Source: Eleginops maclovinus (taxonomy: Eukaryota > Chordata > Actinopteri > Perciformes > Eleginopidae). From it: a DNA stretch of 64,000 bases. The notes below the pieces were generated by a model. The model was not told the origin of the DNA and ran no database searches. It saw only the letters and a list, made by a program, of their open reading frames with translations. Every line of letters begins with the position of its first letter. The stretch's first letter is position 1. The stretch covers positions 20,016,518 to 20,080,517 of the forward strand of contig NC_086355.1 of the NCBI RefSeq assembly GCF_036324505.1. The letters are read 5' to 3'. The position numbers and the translations under genes are program-made. Of this stretch, positions 43,772-55,780 are shown piece after piece.

Positions 43772-45730
43772 CCGTATATTCCGGACTATAAGGCGCACTT
43801 AAAAGCCTTACATTTTCTCAAAAAACAACAGTGCGTCTTATAATCCAGTGCGCCTTATATATGGATTACGGTAATTCTGGTTGTGCTTACTGTGCTTAAG
43901 TGATTTTGTGTGGTACACAGCGCTCACGGCGCTCTGTCAAAATGTTTTAGTACCACTTTGGTAAACTACAAAGCCGCACCGCTTGCAGCATTACGGCTAC
44001 CGTAGTCAGGAGCATCGCGGAGTTGCACCAAATGGCACCGGTCAAGAGACACGCTTACGACGCGGACTTCAAACTCAAGGCTATCAGTCACGCAGTAGAA
44101 CATGGGAATAGAGCAGCTGGGAGAGAATTCAACATTAATGAATCAATGATACGGAAGTGGAGGAAGCAAAAAGATGACCTGCGCCAAGTAAAGAAGACCA
44201 CACAGAGTTTCCGAGGAAACAACGCGAGATGGCCGCAGTTAGAGGACAACATTGAACAGTGGATTATTGAACAGAGAGCAGCAGGTAGAAGCGTCTCTAC
44301 AGTCTCTATTCGAAAGAAGGCAACAGCGTTAGCACGGGACATGAATATCAATGACTTTCGAGGCGGTCCTTCTTGGTGCTTTCGTTTTATGAAAAGACGT
44401 CATCTCTCCATCCGCACACAAACTACCGTCTCGCAGCAACTGCCAAAAGATTACGAAGAAAAGCTGGCCGCTTTCCGCGCATACTGCGAAAAGAAGATCA
44501 CTGAAAAGAAGATCCGGCTAGAGCACATCACTAACATGGACGAGGTTCCCCTCACCTTTGATATCCCAGTGAACCGCACTGTGGAGAAAACAGGGACCAG
44601 AACGGTGTCTATACGTACGACAGGGAACGAGAAGTCATCCTTCACTGTAGTTCTCGGTTGCCAGGCTAATGGCCAGAAACTTCCACCCATGGTCATTTTC
44701 AAGAGGAAGACTTTGCCAAAAGAAAATTTCCCAGCCGGCGTCATTATCAAAGTTAACCCGAAGGGCTGGATGGACGAGGAAAAGATGAGGGAGTGGCTAA
44801 GAGAAATTTACGTCAAGAGACCGGATGGCTTTTTCCACAAATCTCCGTCCCTATTGATCTGCGACTCCATGCGCGGCCATCTCACCGATGCTGTCAAAAA
44901 AAACAAGTGAAGCAAACTAATTCGGAGTTTGCCATCATTCCGGGTGGATTAACTAAAGTACTCCAGCCGCTTGATATTGGTGTAAACAGGGCGTTCAAAG
45001 TTAAACTGCGAGCTGCGTGGGAGCAGTGGATGACAGAAGGCGAACACACATTCACCAAGACAGGGAGACAGCGCCGGGCGACTTACGCCACTATCTGCCA
45101 ATGGATCGTGGATGCCTGGGCTAATGTATCAGTCTCAACTGTGGTCCGAGCTTTCACGAAGGCCGGAATCATCACTGAACTGCCAGGTAGCAGCAACGAC
45201 ACTGACTCGTATAAAGACGAAAGGGATCCGGGCATGCTGGATGCCTGTTCAACTCGGGACACTGAAGATGAAGAATTTGAGGGATTTGTGGACGAGGAAG
45301 GAACTGAAAAAGTGAGAGTATTGTGTTGTATTTTACGTGTTATAACTGAACTTATTACTGACTTATCTGACTGTTTTTTCTGTTATATAATTAATAATTA
45401 TATAATATATATCCGTTTTACGGCATGTAGAAAAGGAGTGTGTAGGAGCGCGACATGCGGGGTGGGCGTGTGTGTGCGGAAGAAGTAGTTTTGGGAAAGT
45501 GAAGTTGTTGCCAGGTTGGCTGCGTTGTCGGGTGTTCGAAGACAATAAAAAAGGATTACTCCAGCTCCGCTGTTTCCCCCTCCTCTTTCCTCAGAGAGTG
45601 TCACATACCCAGCTGCTCTTCACTACGGTATAGAGCATAACAACGCTGGAGGTAACAACATTTCGCTTAATGCGCCTTATAGTCCGGTGCGCCTTATAAT
45701 CCAGTGCGCCCTATAGTGCGGAAAATACGT
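43772..45730 (+). mobile_element. Pogo/Tigger-like transposon, 1959 bp
   Basis: The left end CCGTATATTCCGGACTATAA and the right end inverted ACGTATTTTCCGCACTATAG are matching inverted repeats, each bordered by a TA dinucleotide (43770-43771 and 45731-45732). The subterminal regions repeat the motif GTGCGCCTTATA: at least twice at the left (43830-43862) and three times at the right (45671-45715). A single transposase gene in two frames fills the middle, and AATAAA lies at 45544. Confidence 0.9.
44023..45320 (+). pseudogene. Pogo-like DDE transposase, frameshifted
   Basis: Frame 1 (44023-44910) begins MHQMAPVKRHAYDADFKLKA; the second Met is an equally good start. It has a psq-type HTH (FNINESMIRKWRKQ), a CENP-B-like second DNA-binding segment (RKKATALARDMNINDFRGG, SWCFRFMKRRH) and the DDE core with NMDEVPLTFD and LICDSMRGHL. 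A run of eight A at 44896-44903 then puts the rest into another frame: FAIIPGGLTKVLQPLDIGVN (third Asp), followed by an acidic tail to about 45320. Two surplus A would explain the shift. The last two Asp are separated by about 35 residues (DD35D), as in pogo relatives. It resembles vertebrate POGK/Jerky-type proteins, but the TIRs show it is a transposon. Confidence 0.88.
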
Positions 45731-45744
45731 TAGAACTTTATGAA

Positions 45745-46190
45745 AAAATGACCCTACTTCTCATCTGATTTTATACATCATTCAAAAATGTCGTAACTGG
45801 TTTATGGTCTCAATGGATAGTTGCAAGCATCATTCATACAAATTGATGTTCATTTTATAGATGATGGTTCAGCTAACTGTGAAAAAGACAATGAAGCAAG
45901 GACAGCATAAGGCCTGACTACCTTGAGATTTTCAAGTGTCTACCATGGACGTTATAAATTGAAGTGATCATACTGGGCAGCTAATTTACTAAAAAATGTA
46001 AAATATTTGCTGATTTATAAATGTCGCTTTCCAATTGCAAGTCAATGAGAAAAAGCCATTTGGGGCTGTATGTCTCCTGGATTGACACAGATGTTGTATT
46101 TCCACCGTTTGGCCACTAAAAATGTATTTGCTTCCATATCCAGCGCACTTCGTGGGGGCTTATAGAGGCAATGCAATGTGTATCCCTCTA
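45745..46190 (+). repeat. Dispersed fish repeat (GACCCTACTTCTCA family), copy A
   Basis: It contains GACCCTACTTCTCATCTGAT, GGTTTATGGTCTCAATGGAT, CAAGTCAATGAGAAA and CCACCGTTTGGCCACTA. The last two blocks recur in the same order at 59055-59140. The start adjoins the pogo target TA. Confidence 0.55.
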
Positions 46191-47864
46191 TCAGATCCAC
46201 CCCCTCGTCAAAAATGATATTTGCTCCAAAAATCTGTGATGGGGAGAGACAAAACACCAGACTCAAGGTTTCAAAATTCCTAGTTAATGGAAACCACACG
46301 GTTATTATGTCTACCTTTTCATCCAATCCATGGTTAGAACTCTATTGGCCTTCTCAGGATGGTCATCACTTCCTAACTGAACACCTTGACATATTCCATT
46401 AGGAAAATACCATGTGTCAATAATAAAATGGATGGGTGAATTTGGTTTTTCAGTTTCAGGGTCCTGAAATTGTAATAGTGGATCATTTTAAGACCGTCAC
46501 AGCTTACTTGAAAAGAACAGATCCACCATTATAAATGTTATCAGTTACACCTGTGCTTTTCCCACTATGACAAGTCAAAAAAGGCTGTGAAAAGGCCGGT
46601 TGGTGAACACAGAGGACAAACTCAACATATGTGGACAGACCGGTGCATTCAAAAGTCATTGAAGGAAACAGCACAAATGGCTTCTCAATGATAGTAATGA
46701 GTGAAGGAAACATTTAAAACACCTTTACAAGCGCAACACAAACTTCAGAGAATTAGATGAACGGGAATCAATGCAATCAATACTGAGCTACACATTTTTT
46801 TAATAAGCTGTTAAATATCTCAACTTTAACTGTGACTGTGTTACTATAAGAAAGTACTGTGATACAAATGGAAAAGGTGGAATAGGTGAGCCTAAATTAT
46901 TATCTTAAATTTAACAGCAACTACAGCATCGGGTAAACCCTGAGATGTTTTCATTATATCATACCATTGGAATTAAAACATTGGAGCTTGTGGGAAACAT
47001 ACATTACTATGTAGGAATAAGAATAAACGTGTTGTGTTGCTACAGAGCTTGGACATATTTTTTCTAACATTTCTTGTGATTATTTAACGCATTTGGTTGT
47101 GGTTTCACAACCCTGCAGCCCAAAATAATTCCTTTTGATGTTAAGTCCCAATGATAATATATAATCATAAACAAAGCTTGTTATACTTTACAAAAAACCG
47201 TACACAAATAAAACAACCTTTTATTACCCAATGCCTTAAAAAGTATTTTCCCATGTTATTTCCAGGTTGTTGATAACAACAGAAACAGGAACCTCTTTCT
47301 CTGGAAGCAAAAAAAAAGAGACTTGGGCCCTTAAGCTGGTTCATATGATTCTCACGCGACCCGTACACATCCTTCCCATGTCAGGATTGAGCAGGTGACT
47401 GCAGGGCAGCGGATGGAGAAAATCTCTTCTGGTATTCAAAAAATGTCATCAAAAGGGCAAAAATTATTTTACAAAACAAGCTCCCGATCCGATATTGATA
47501 TTTTGGTAAGGAATACAATATACTCTCAGGCTGGCTGTAAACTTATTTATTTATTGGTTTGTTACTGCGATTTGGATAAGGCACCAGTCCGTAAAATGTT
47601 GATTGTGTAGCCCAAATACTGCCGTAAAACTGATCGAGTGGGGAGAAGAAACCAAAGTTAAAATAGTTCTTAAATTGTTTTCATTTTTTTATTAAAATGT
47701 TCAGAATTTCAGTTGACTTAATGAAGGATATTGTTTTCATTTAGTTTCAACTTATTTAGATTTTGCTTTACGATCTTAACCCTGGTGCAAACACAATTTG
47801 TTGTTTAGTTCTGAAGTCAAGAGTAAAAATATGCAAAAGTATTTTCGAAGTGAGGGGTCTGAAT
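46191..47864. other. Non-coding AT-rich stretch
   Basis: Part of 46190-46400 may continue the dispersed repeat. I see nothing else that I can name. Confidence 0.5.
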
Positions 47865-48847
47865 TAAGGCTGGGCGATAAAACAATAACGATATGTGTTG
47901 TGATAGACACGTAATCGATATTGATTACATGTCTATCGTGACACATATCGTTATCGTTTAATAGAAAATGCGTTCGCTAATCTAGCTGCGCTTTGAACAA
48001 GAGGTTGCGAAGCAAGGTTGGTTGCACGAACAAAGGCACTCGTCCTCTGGTACCTAGCAACGTAAGGAGTGACACGCTAATAGCCAATCATGGAGCAGTA
48101 TCACATTTGTTTGTGTTTCTTGAAAAACAGAACCAACGTGGTGTGAGAAGTGAAAGAGGAAATTGTCGACAAAAAGGAGAGGTCAGCTCGCCTATATGGC
48201 AGTTTTTTGTATTTTATCAGTTAGACCATAGTCAGACCAATGTTGTCTGCAAATTAAGCAAGACCATCGTCCCCACCAAGACCGGTAATACAACCAACTT
48301 GTTTTGCCACCTTAGCCGCTCTAACCCTTTGGAGCACAGTCGTATTCGACAACGGCCAACAACATCTGTCGCTGCAACACCGCAAAAGCAGCAGCAGACC
48401 ACTATGGAGAGGTACTCGGCATCAGTGACTTATGACAAGGAATCCAAACACTACAAAGACATAACCCAGGCAGTGGCATAACATATAGCCAAGGATATGC
48501 TTCCACTCATCACCGTCGAGAAGTCTGGTTATAAAAATCTCCTTCACGCGCTTCACGAGATAATTGTTAAGTGTTCATTGTGATTTAAAAATTAAGTTCA
48601 TATTTATTTATTTATTTGAGTGATTTCCATGGTTGTGTTTGACATGTCTTTTCCCTGTCTGCCTTGATAACTGAGGTGATTAAAATCAGAGAAAGGTTAA
48701 GTTTAAAATAAAAATATTTAAATATACTATATTTTTCTCCTGGTCCTTATTTTAAATAGGTCATAAGGATTATCAATAATAATCGATATTGACTGATATG
48801 AAACACCTATATTGTGATACAGTTTTCAGCCATAGCGCCCAGCCCTA
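47865..48847 (+). mobile_element. Internally deleted hAT derivative (Ac/ZBED1-like)
   Basis: The left end TAAGGCTGGGCGATA and the right end inverted TAGGGCTGGGCGCTA are the hAT termini of the common fish family. The flanks GTCTGAAT and GTCTGCAG could be a decayed 8-bp duplication. The interior is under 1 kb and retains only the N-terminal part of the transposase. Just inside the left end is a 70-bp palindrome (47885-47954). Confidence 0.8.
47993..48583 (+). pseudogene. hAT (ZBED1-like) transposase N-terminal remnant
   Basis: The frame 47993-48481 contains a decayed BED finger (SSPIWQFFVFYQ, later TTNLFCHLSRSNPLEHS) and YSASVTYDKESKHYKDITQA. After a TAA at 48479-48481 the same frame continues HIAKDMLPLITVEKSGYKNL, the conserved sequence that follows in ZBED1/Ac-like transposases, and then breaks off. 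The catalytic domain is missing. The beginning of the frame is probably not genuine coding sequence. Confidence 0.75.
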
Positions 48848-50394
48848 GTCTGCAGGCCTGAGGTGGGCTGATGTCAGCTGCCACATGGATCCCACTCACA
48901 ACAGATGGTCTGTGGAAATCTCAGAGGACCACGGTCCACTGCTGTACGTATGAAAATGAAAATATAACAGAGGAGAGGTTGACAACAGTAGTTAGGGTGC
49001 ACAATGAGGCGTTACCAACCCTGGAAGACAGTGTAAAATTATTACTGAACTGTCCACAACAAGTCAGTCGAAACCTCATGTCTAGGCCTAAGTGCTTTTG
49101 TGATTACATGGACAACCAACCATCACTGCTGCAAAACACTTACAGCGAAAAAACAGATCAAGGCGGTCATTTTGACACGTGAAGCCAACAATCCTCTGAT
49201 CTAAAGCAGCTATTCTGAGGACTTCTGAGCGGTGCGGTAGGTCTCCTGCAAATCTCTTGACTCAAGAACCAGGCAGATTTACAGCCATGTACAAAGCCAT
49301 AACACTTATTATATCAGACCAAAGACAAATGTGTTTCAGTACAAGTTCCATCCAAGACATTCTCATAAACTGAATGGGAAGTAGGGCCACAGGTATTGAG
49401 TTTTCTACAGACTATCTCATTAAAACAGGATAAAAATGCTTATGGAATATGGTATAAATATACAAAGGAAAATTTGGTTTTCTTTTAAGGAAAACATTTT
49501 ATTGAATACAATAAGAATACTATCTATCAAAACTAGAAACACTGGGTTTCAAGGTTCTGGACTAACTAGACCCTACCGTACCATTTTTTAAAAAACTGTC
49601 CTGCAGTAAGAAGCTGTTTACTTTGTTAATTTATTTTGAATAAAGAAGATCTCGACATTAAGAGATTTAATGACGCATTTTAAGCTCTTTGGAGCTATTG
49701 TTAGGAAGTTAACCAGATCATAAATCCCTCACTAATATCTATTTTATAACATCATCTTCGAAAAACTCTTATTTATTCCAGTGTCAAGTTACAAGTTTAA
49801 ATGTGAACACATGATGTGGTTAAAATTATCCATGACCCAATGCAATAGGAAACTGAAAAGGGCTTAAACACATCGCAAGGTAAGACAATGCAATGTACGT
49901 TAAAGTTAGCAAGCACGACTGTGATGCCAGTCGGATAACAGATAGTTACAATGCCGGTTTCATCAAGGATTTGTTGTTAGAATCCGTTGACCGTGTAACA
50001 GCAGCACTATAAACAAACTTCGAAGTTTGTGTGTGGATTAAACAAGTCCAAACCAGGTCACTTGATTATGTTAAGGAATATATTTCAGCCTTAATATGAA
50101 TACAAATGAATGACCAAGTAATGTCCAACCTTCTCAAGTCATCCAAGCTTTACCAGATAGCTTTAAAGAAGACAAAGCTGCCACACCCTGTCACTCAGTA
50201 AATGCCTGGCGTCCCTTTGTGGTATTAAGTCAGGCTGCAGGCCGCCATAACAAATGCATGTTCAATTAAACGCAATGTCAACAAGCCGCAACTTCTCCGA
50301 ACTTCTTACACAGTTAAACAGCCGCTTGCTTGACGATAAATACCACATGAAATTCAGGTTTTGTAGGGTTAAGCCACTAAGACAATTTTTTCTC

Positions 50395-50660
50395 TGATGG
50401 AAGATGCCGTATATCAAAGGTTAATCTATTTGTTTTGAACTATTTAATTAATAACCAACTATTATTTTATTGAGTAATCTGTTTGAGTCAGTAAGAAAAA
50501 GCCTCGGATTCCAGCTTCATAAATGTGAAAATGTTCTGGTCTCCTTGCCCTTCTATGACAGTAAACTATATTTAGGTGGTTGGCAACACAAGACATTTAA
50601 GGACGTTATATTTATTATTTTTTAGACCAGAAAACATTATAACAGATCGAAAACAATAAC
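50395..50660 (-). repeat. ATTAATCG-type MITE-like repeat, inverted copy
   Basis: The + strand text TTCCAGCTTCATAAATGTGA then AAATGTTCTGGTCTCCTTGC and TATGACAGTAAACTATATTT is the complement of the middle of the common fish repeat seen at 16965-17245. Confidence 0.5.
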
Positions 50661-51169
50661 TGACAGAATTATAAAATGAAATTCATCTCTAGCATGGTTG
50701 CAGCGTTGCAGTATATAGTGCTGACTTCCAAGTACGTTGAAGTTGCAAGGCAAAACCGAGTGGGATCCTTGCAGCGAGGCACAGGTGTGTGGCTGATGCT
50801 CTGTGGCCTAGAAGCATATGTTCCTCACAGTGTAAAAGACTGCAAGGCTACACTACACACAGAAAGGTAAACAGAACAGTCAGCTGCAGAGCAACACTCA
50901 AGAAATAACACCTTGGCAAGACACACACATGGATGCTTACCTCTCGTCAGAAATACAGCAAAAAAGGCCGGGAGCTCAAGCCAAAGCAAAGTGTTCACAG
51001 CAGCACTAACATGAGGAGCAGGTTGAGTGTTTTGGGGCCTTTGAATCCAAAGACTTAACTAATTTGTACAGGGAGGAGGGGGAGGCACAGGGAGGGTGAG
51101 TGTGTGGGTTCGTGTGGTTTTGAATATTCAGGGAGCTGTGTCTGAGATCAACCACCTGACCAGCTACTC

Positions 51170-51301
<132 letters not shown>

Positions 51302-51454
51302 AGCAAGTGTGCTATTGGTAAAACTGCTGCTTTTACTTTTTTGCCTTGTAAATCAGTAACTTGAAATGTGCAATATATCGAAAGGCCTGACCTCCCTGTT
51401 GATTTGGACATTGGATGTAAAACCATCTTAAATTGGTTTGCAAAAACTTGCACT

Positions 51455-51510
51455 TAAGTCGCTTTGGATTAAAGCGTCAGCCAAATGAAATGAAATGTAA
51501 TAAATATTTC
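51455..51510 (-). repeat. GACGCTTTTATCCAAAGCGAC-type fragment, inverted copy
   Basis: AAGTCGCTTTGGATTAAAGC then GTCAGCCAAATGAAATG is the complement of the fragment at 9648-9700. Confidence 0.65.
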
Positions 51511-51599
51511 AAATAAAAACATTTCCCTTAGCCACTATTTCGGCTTTGTGGTGCGAGTTCCTGATTGTTGGATATATCTAAACTCACCAACTATATTGG

Positions 51600-51850
51600 C
51601 GCACAGATAGAAGTGTCGACCCATGGACGGGAGGCTTGTGCACACTCTTTGGATTATCTTGAGAAACCGGTCAGTGTTTTCTTATGAGCTTTTCATTTCT
51701 ATTTTTTGCCACCACTAGCACCAGAAGCCAAGTGCCATCTGGTTCCATCATATTTGAGAAAAGATAGACGCTTCCATGACGGATATCTCCAACATCGTGC
51801 AACTCTTACCAAAACTACTTAGATTGATAAACAGCACTACAAGTGGAAGT
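51600..51850 (+). repeat. Truncated relative of the TTAA-flanked MITE at 63400
   Basis: CCATCATATTTGAGAAAAGA, ATATCTCCAACATCGTGCAA then CTCTTACCAAAA and GATAAACAGCACTACAAGT align in order with 63750-63845 (GATATCACTCGACAACTCAC, AAATAGCACTACAAGTAAG). The terminal ACAGTTCA ends are not seen here. Confidence 0.55.
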
Positions 51851-54800
51851 AAAAATGTATATTTATTTTCTTAGCTCATACACCTTATATGCCTAAGCCT
51901 CGCCCTTCAGGTTCAGGCATCATAAACAGCAGGCGTGTAGGAATGGTGTTTCATGTGCCGCACGTTGTGAACACTGTGAGCGCCAATAAAACAAGACCAG
52001 GCTGTTGTTTATAGAATTCTTATAAGAAACCTGCTGGCAGCTACAGTGACTTTCACCAAGCAGCTGTAATGTAAAGTATCAAGGTAGGGTAATACAAAAA
52101 CAATGAAACTGTTTACCAATCTCCACGCTTATAAATGTTTTTATTCTTTAAAAAGGCGAGATAAAGTCCACGTCTAATTTATGACAGATTTTTATTGGAC
52201 ACTGGCATTGAACCAAGAGTCCAATTTAGCTTGACACAAGAAATAGTTAAAATGTTGAATGAGTCCTGTACACTCTCAGGCTTTCTACAATGTTCCATTA
52301 CTCGTCTTCCCATTTCTATCACAGCTACTATAAGTAAATTTGAGACCAGAATACAGTGTTCTCTTGTGACAATCAAAGTATAAGGACTGAGAAACAAAAC
52401 TCAGCTGACAACACAAGATAATTATCAGTAAAAAATATGCACACTGGTTAAGATAGATGCTGTAAATAAAAATCAATCATCTATGAAGAACACCAAGCTA
52501 ACTTTAAGGTGATTTGGTGTTGATAAGTCACATTACTGGTTAGGAGGTCATTAGAAGTTTCAATTATTGTCCGCATGATGCCATTCTATTGTAACTTTGT
52601 CCTCTAAACCCCAGGAAACAGGTCATTTGGACTGAATACAATCCAGTTTGAAAAACACTCCAAGCTAGGACATGACCAATGCAATCCTGCATTCACTGTG
52701 TCTTCTTTCTTTGTATCTCAGACAGAGTAATCCAACTAATAAGCAAGCAAAACAAACCAACAAAGAAATTGGGAAATATACTGTTAAAGAATCACATGAC
52801 CCAGTTTGACCACAACTTACTCCTGTAATTCAAGCCAGATTTTTAGCATGAATTGCATTACAGGAAAAGTGAATAGAGTGAACATAACTGGCATCGTTTT
52901 GGTGATTTCTGAATTATTGGCATGAAGTCAAGACATTTCTCTGACAATAAAGCATTGACAAAGCTGACTCGCTGTGATCCCCCTTTGTATAATGTGCACT
53001 ACATAGGGCTTGTATCGTAGTTTTGCTGCCACTATCATAAGGCGAGCACCATCTCTGTTCCTACAGTGGTGATCTTGTCCGCTAACTCCTACTCTAGTGC
53101 AACTTCAGAGTAACTGGATAGTGCATGATTCATCAAAATGCATTTCCTACGTTATTCTTACTAGTATTTTGAACTTGTGATTAACCACATTGAATCACAG
53201 ATTATTATTGCAATTAAAAAATGTTATCGATTAAAACCACTAAAATATACACAAGCTTTGGTTTTCTGTCCTTTAACAGTAAGCTTACTTTGGGTGTTTA
53301 GTTGTCAAAGCAAAGATCACAACACAAGTTCAGCAACAACAGTGCCAGTGTGTGTATTTGATATGAAAATGCAAATATGGTTGCAGGTTGCATCAGTGAG
53401 GTTTGGCTTAGCCATGGCTCTCAATCATACAACTAGAGGTGCTGGTATTTACATCTCACGAACTTTCGAGGCTGTCAACTACATTTCAAAGGCAATACTT
53501 ATTCACGCAGCACTGTAAGCATTTTAAAATACACAATAGAGAGCTCTGAATAATATCCTTAAGCTATACTTTCGAGCTGTATGCTACAATCATAAAGCAG
53601 TGCTGGTATGTTGTAAATAAGAATGGGTAATGCAGCTCAACACTTAAAGGCCAGTTTACTAGTGTAAACAACTGTTTAGCCTGTGGAAACACTTGTATAA
53701 TGTCTATTTAGGCTCAGTTATGTATGTGTGTTGAGTAAGCGCTGAATAACACTCGAAACATAAACAAGGTGTTGTGTTCAACAGTAAATGAGACCTGCAT
53801 TGCTTATTGGCAAATTTAAAAGGAATATTTGTACATAACACTACAATTTTAATTAATATAGAAAATGTATACGTCAGCATACACTATCAGACCAAACCAT
53901 CTCTAATCCCGAGGGACTAACATTTCCTTGCCCACTTTATTTGACTGAGGCTAACAACAGTTAGCAACAGGATGTTTCGCACTGAAAATTAATACTACCA
54001 ACACCAAATAATTACCTCGATCTTTGATTTGTTTAATTACTGTAGTTACTGTAATTTCTAACAGAACATTGGTCAATTTGGAGTTTGGTTAGTTGTCTAA
54101 TATTTGACTTTAGATTATATCTGCTAAAATGAGTTGCATATTGGCCTTGTACAATACTAGTTAAGATTGTTACACATAGGCATGTCCAAAATAAAATTAC
54201 ATAAACAACTGCATTATTTTACCATCTAAAAAGTTCTATACTTTTCAAACAAATGTCCTTAAGAGATCAAAATGTACTTTATTACCAGAAGCTCAAGGGG
54301 TTGACATTTTTAAAGCAAATGCTTGAATTAAGGAATCATGGGCATCATGGGCACTGCGTAAGCCTCTACCCGTTCACAGGGGAGTTGCATATGTTGCACA
54401 TAACTCCAATTCTGTTTGTAAAAATCAAAAGGATGACATGAACTTCCAAAACCCCTAAAAACAAGCAAAAATCACTGATCTTCTGAACACAAACGTGTTC
54501 AAAAAAAGCATTGAATTGACAAGGGAACTGGCAACTGTAAAACGCTAACTTATTGCCTTGACTCATTCCTGCACAACTCTATACTATATGCTTAATATTG
54601 CAGTGTAAGACAACGTTGCTGACTTAGTAAGGTGTGTTAAGTTCAATATTCTACACAAGAAATTGATGGCTAAATTTGCAAATAAAATGCCTGTCCAAAG
54701 CATATGCTTATAAGTTGTTATACATTGTTGTTGTTACATTAGTGTTATTTAGTAGCCTAAAGAGCAAATATTTACTATAAGGTCTTGTGAATTTAAATAT

Positions 54801-54999
54801 TCACAGGCACAATATAAGCATTGAATATGTATCAGTTGGGTTAAGAAGACTTATATGTCAAATATGCATACAACCGAAAGAATTCACTCTAACCGGGATG
54901 ATTCCGCGTAATTAGACGTTTAAAAATGCAATTCAGTGACATATCTGTGCTTTAATACTAAATTAGCTAGGCTGTTAATGCAACCCAGCAGCATGGATA

Positions 55000-55780
55000 C
55001 CGCCCATTAGTTACCACTGCTTTACGGAGGGGGCTTGAACACTGCACGTGGTGCGCATAATGCAACACCGAGCACTACTCTTCCTCGTCATTGAAACGTG
55101 CCTCCAAAAACAGCAGCCTTTAAACCCAAAAGATGATTAAAACGCCAGCACACATCTTGTCGCCAACATCCAAAGAGAGAGCCCTGAAAGCTGCCCGAGG
55201 ATACGGAAGTTCATAGCAGGATCGTATGTTTTGTTAGTCGCCCCTTTTGGACAGGCTAACGCTAAAGCTAGCCTAGAGATAGGAGGGTAACAATTCAACC
55301 AGCTAACGTTAGCTAGCAGACACTCTCAGGGAATTAGCTCACAGCATACAAAGAGCAACAATGACACATGCTGTCTGGTATTCCGCAACTAATGTTAACA
55401 ATAGTGGTTTAGTACATCGACACGTTGTGGCAAACGCTGCCCGGGTCCATGTTGTGGGAGTGAATGACAACAAATGGGTTTTTTATATAGTTACCTCACT
55501 CGAGTGCCGTGTGCATCTCCTCTCCGCTCGGTACCAAAAAAGAGCCCAGCTTACGTCAAAGCACGGAGGCCATTCACCAACGTCTCTTGCGAAAACTCCG
55601 TAAAGTCTGGGCAATGGGCAGACCGTATGTCTGCGCTTTCTGCGCAGGGCTTTGAAGAATGAACTGACTTCTTTCTGCCACATTTAACCGGGCTGTCATA
55701 TGACTGGCTGAGGAAATGTTGTTCGGACAGGATGAGTAACTGCACATCCGCGTCAACTCCCCAAAAACTGCCATTACCGG
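55000..55780 (-). promoter_or_regulatory. SLC39A10: Candidate CpG-rich promoter and first exon of SLC39A10
   Basis: This stretch is visibly richer in CpG and GC than its surroundings (for example CGTCTCTTGCGAAAACTCCG). On the minus strand it contains a donor, GAGTGAG then GTAACT, with the exon ending at 55495. Just before that donor is TGCACAC, which fits the metal-response core TGCRCNC, and a second core on the same strand is at 55057-55051. It is the best candidate for a distal TATA-less promoter, but nothing proves that transcripts start here or join SLC39A10. Confidence 0.35.

Noticed and set aside
44890..44915. Programmed frameshift at the A8 run of the pogo-like transposase
   Set aside because: Pogo relatives encode one continuous frame; a simple 2-base slip in a homopolymer is more likely.
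48871..49182. 103-codon plus-strand frame just after the hAT derivative
   Set aside because: No domain or element continuity; probably chance.
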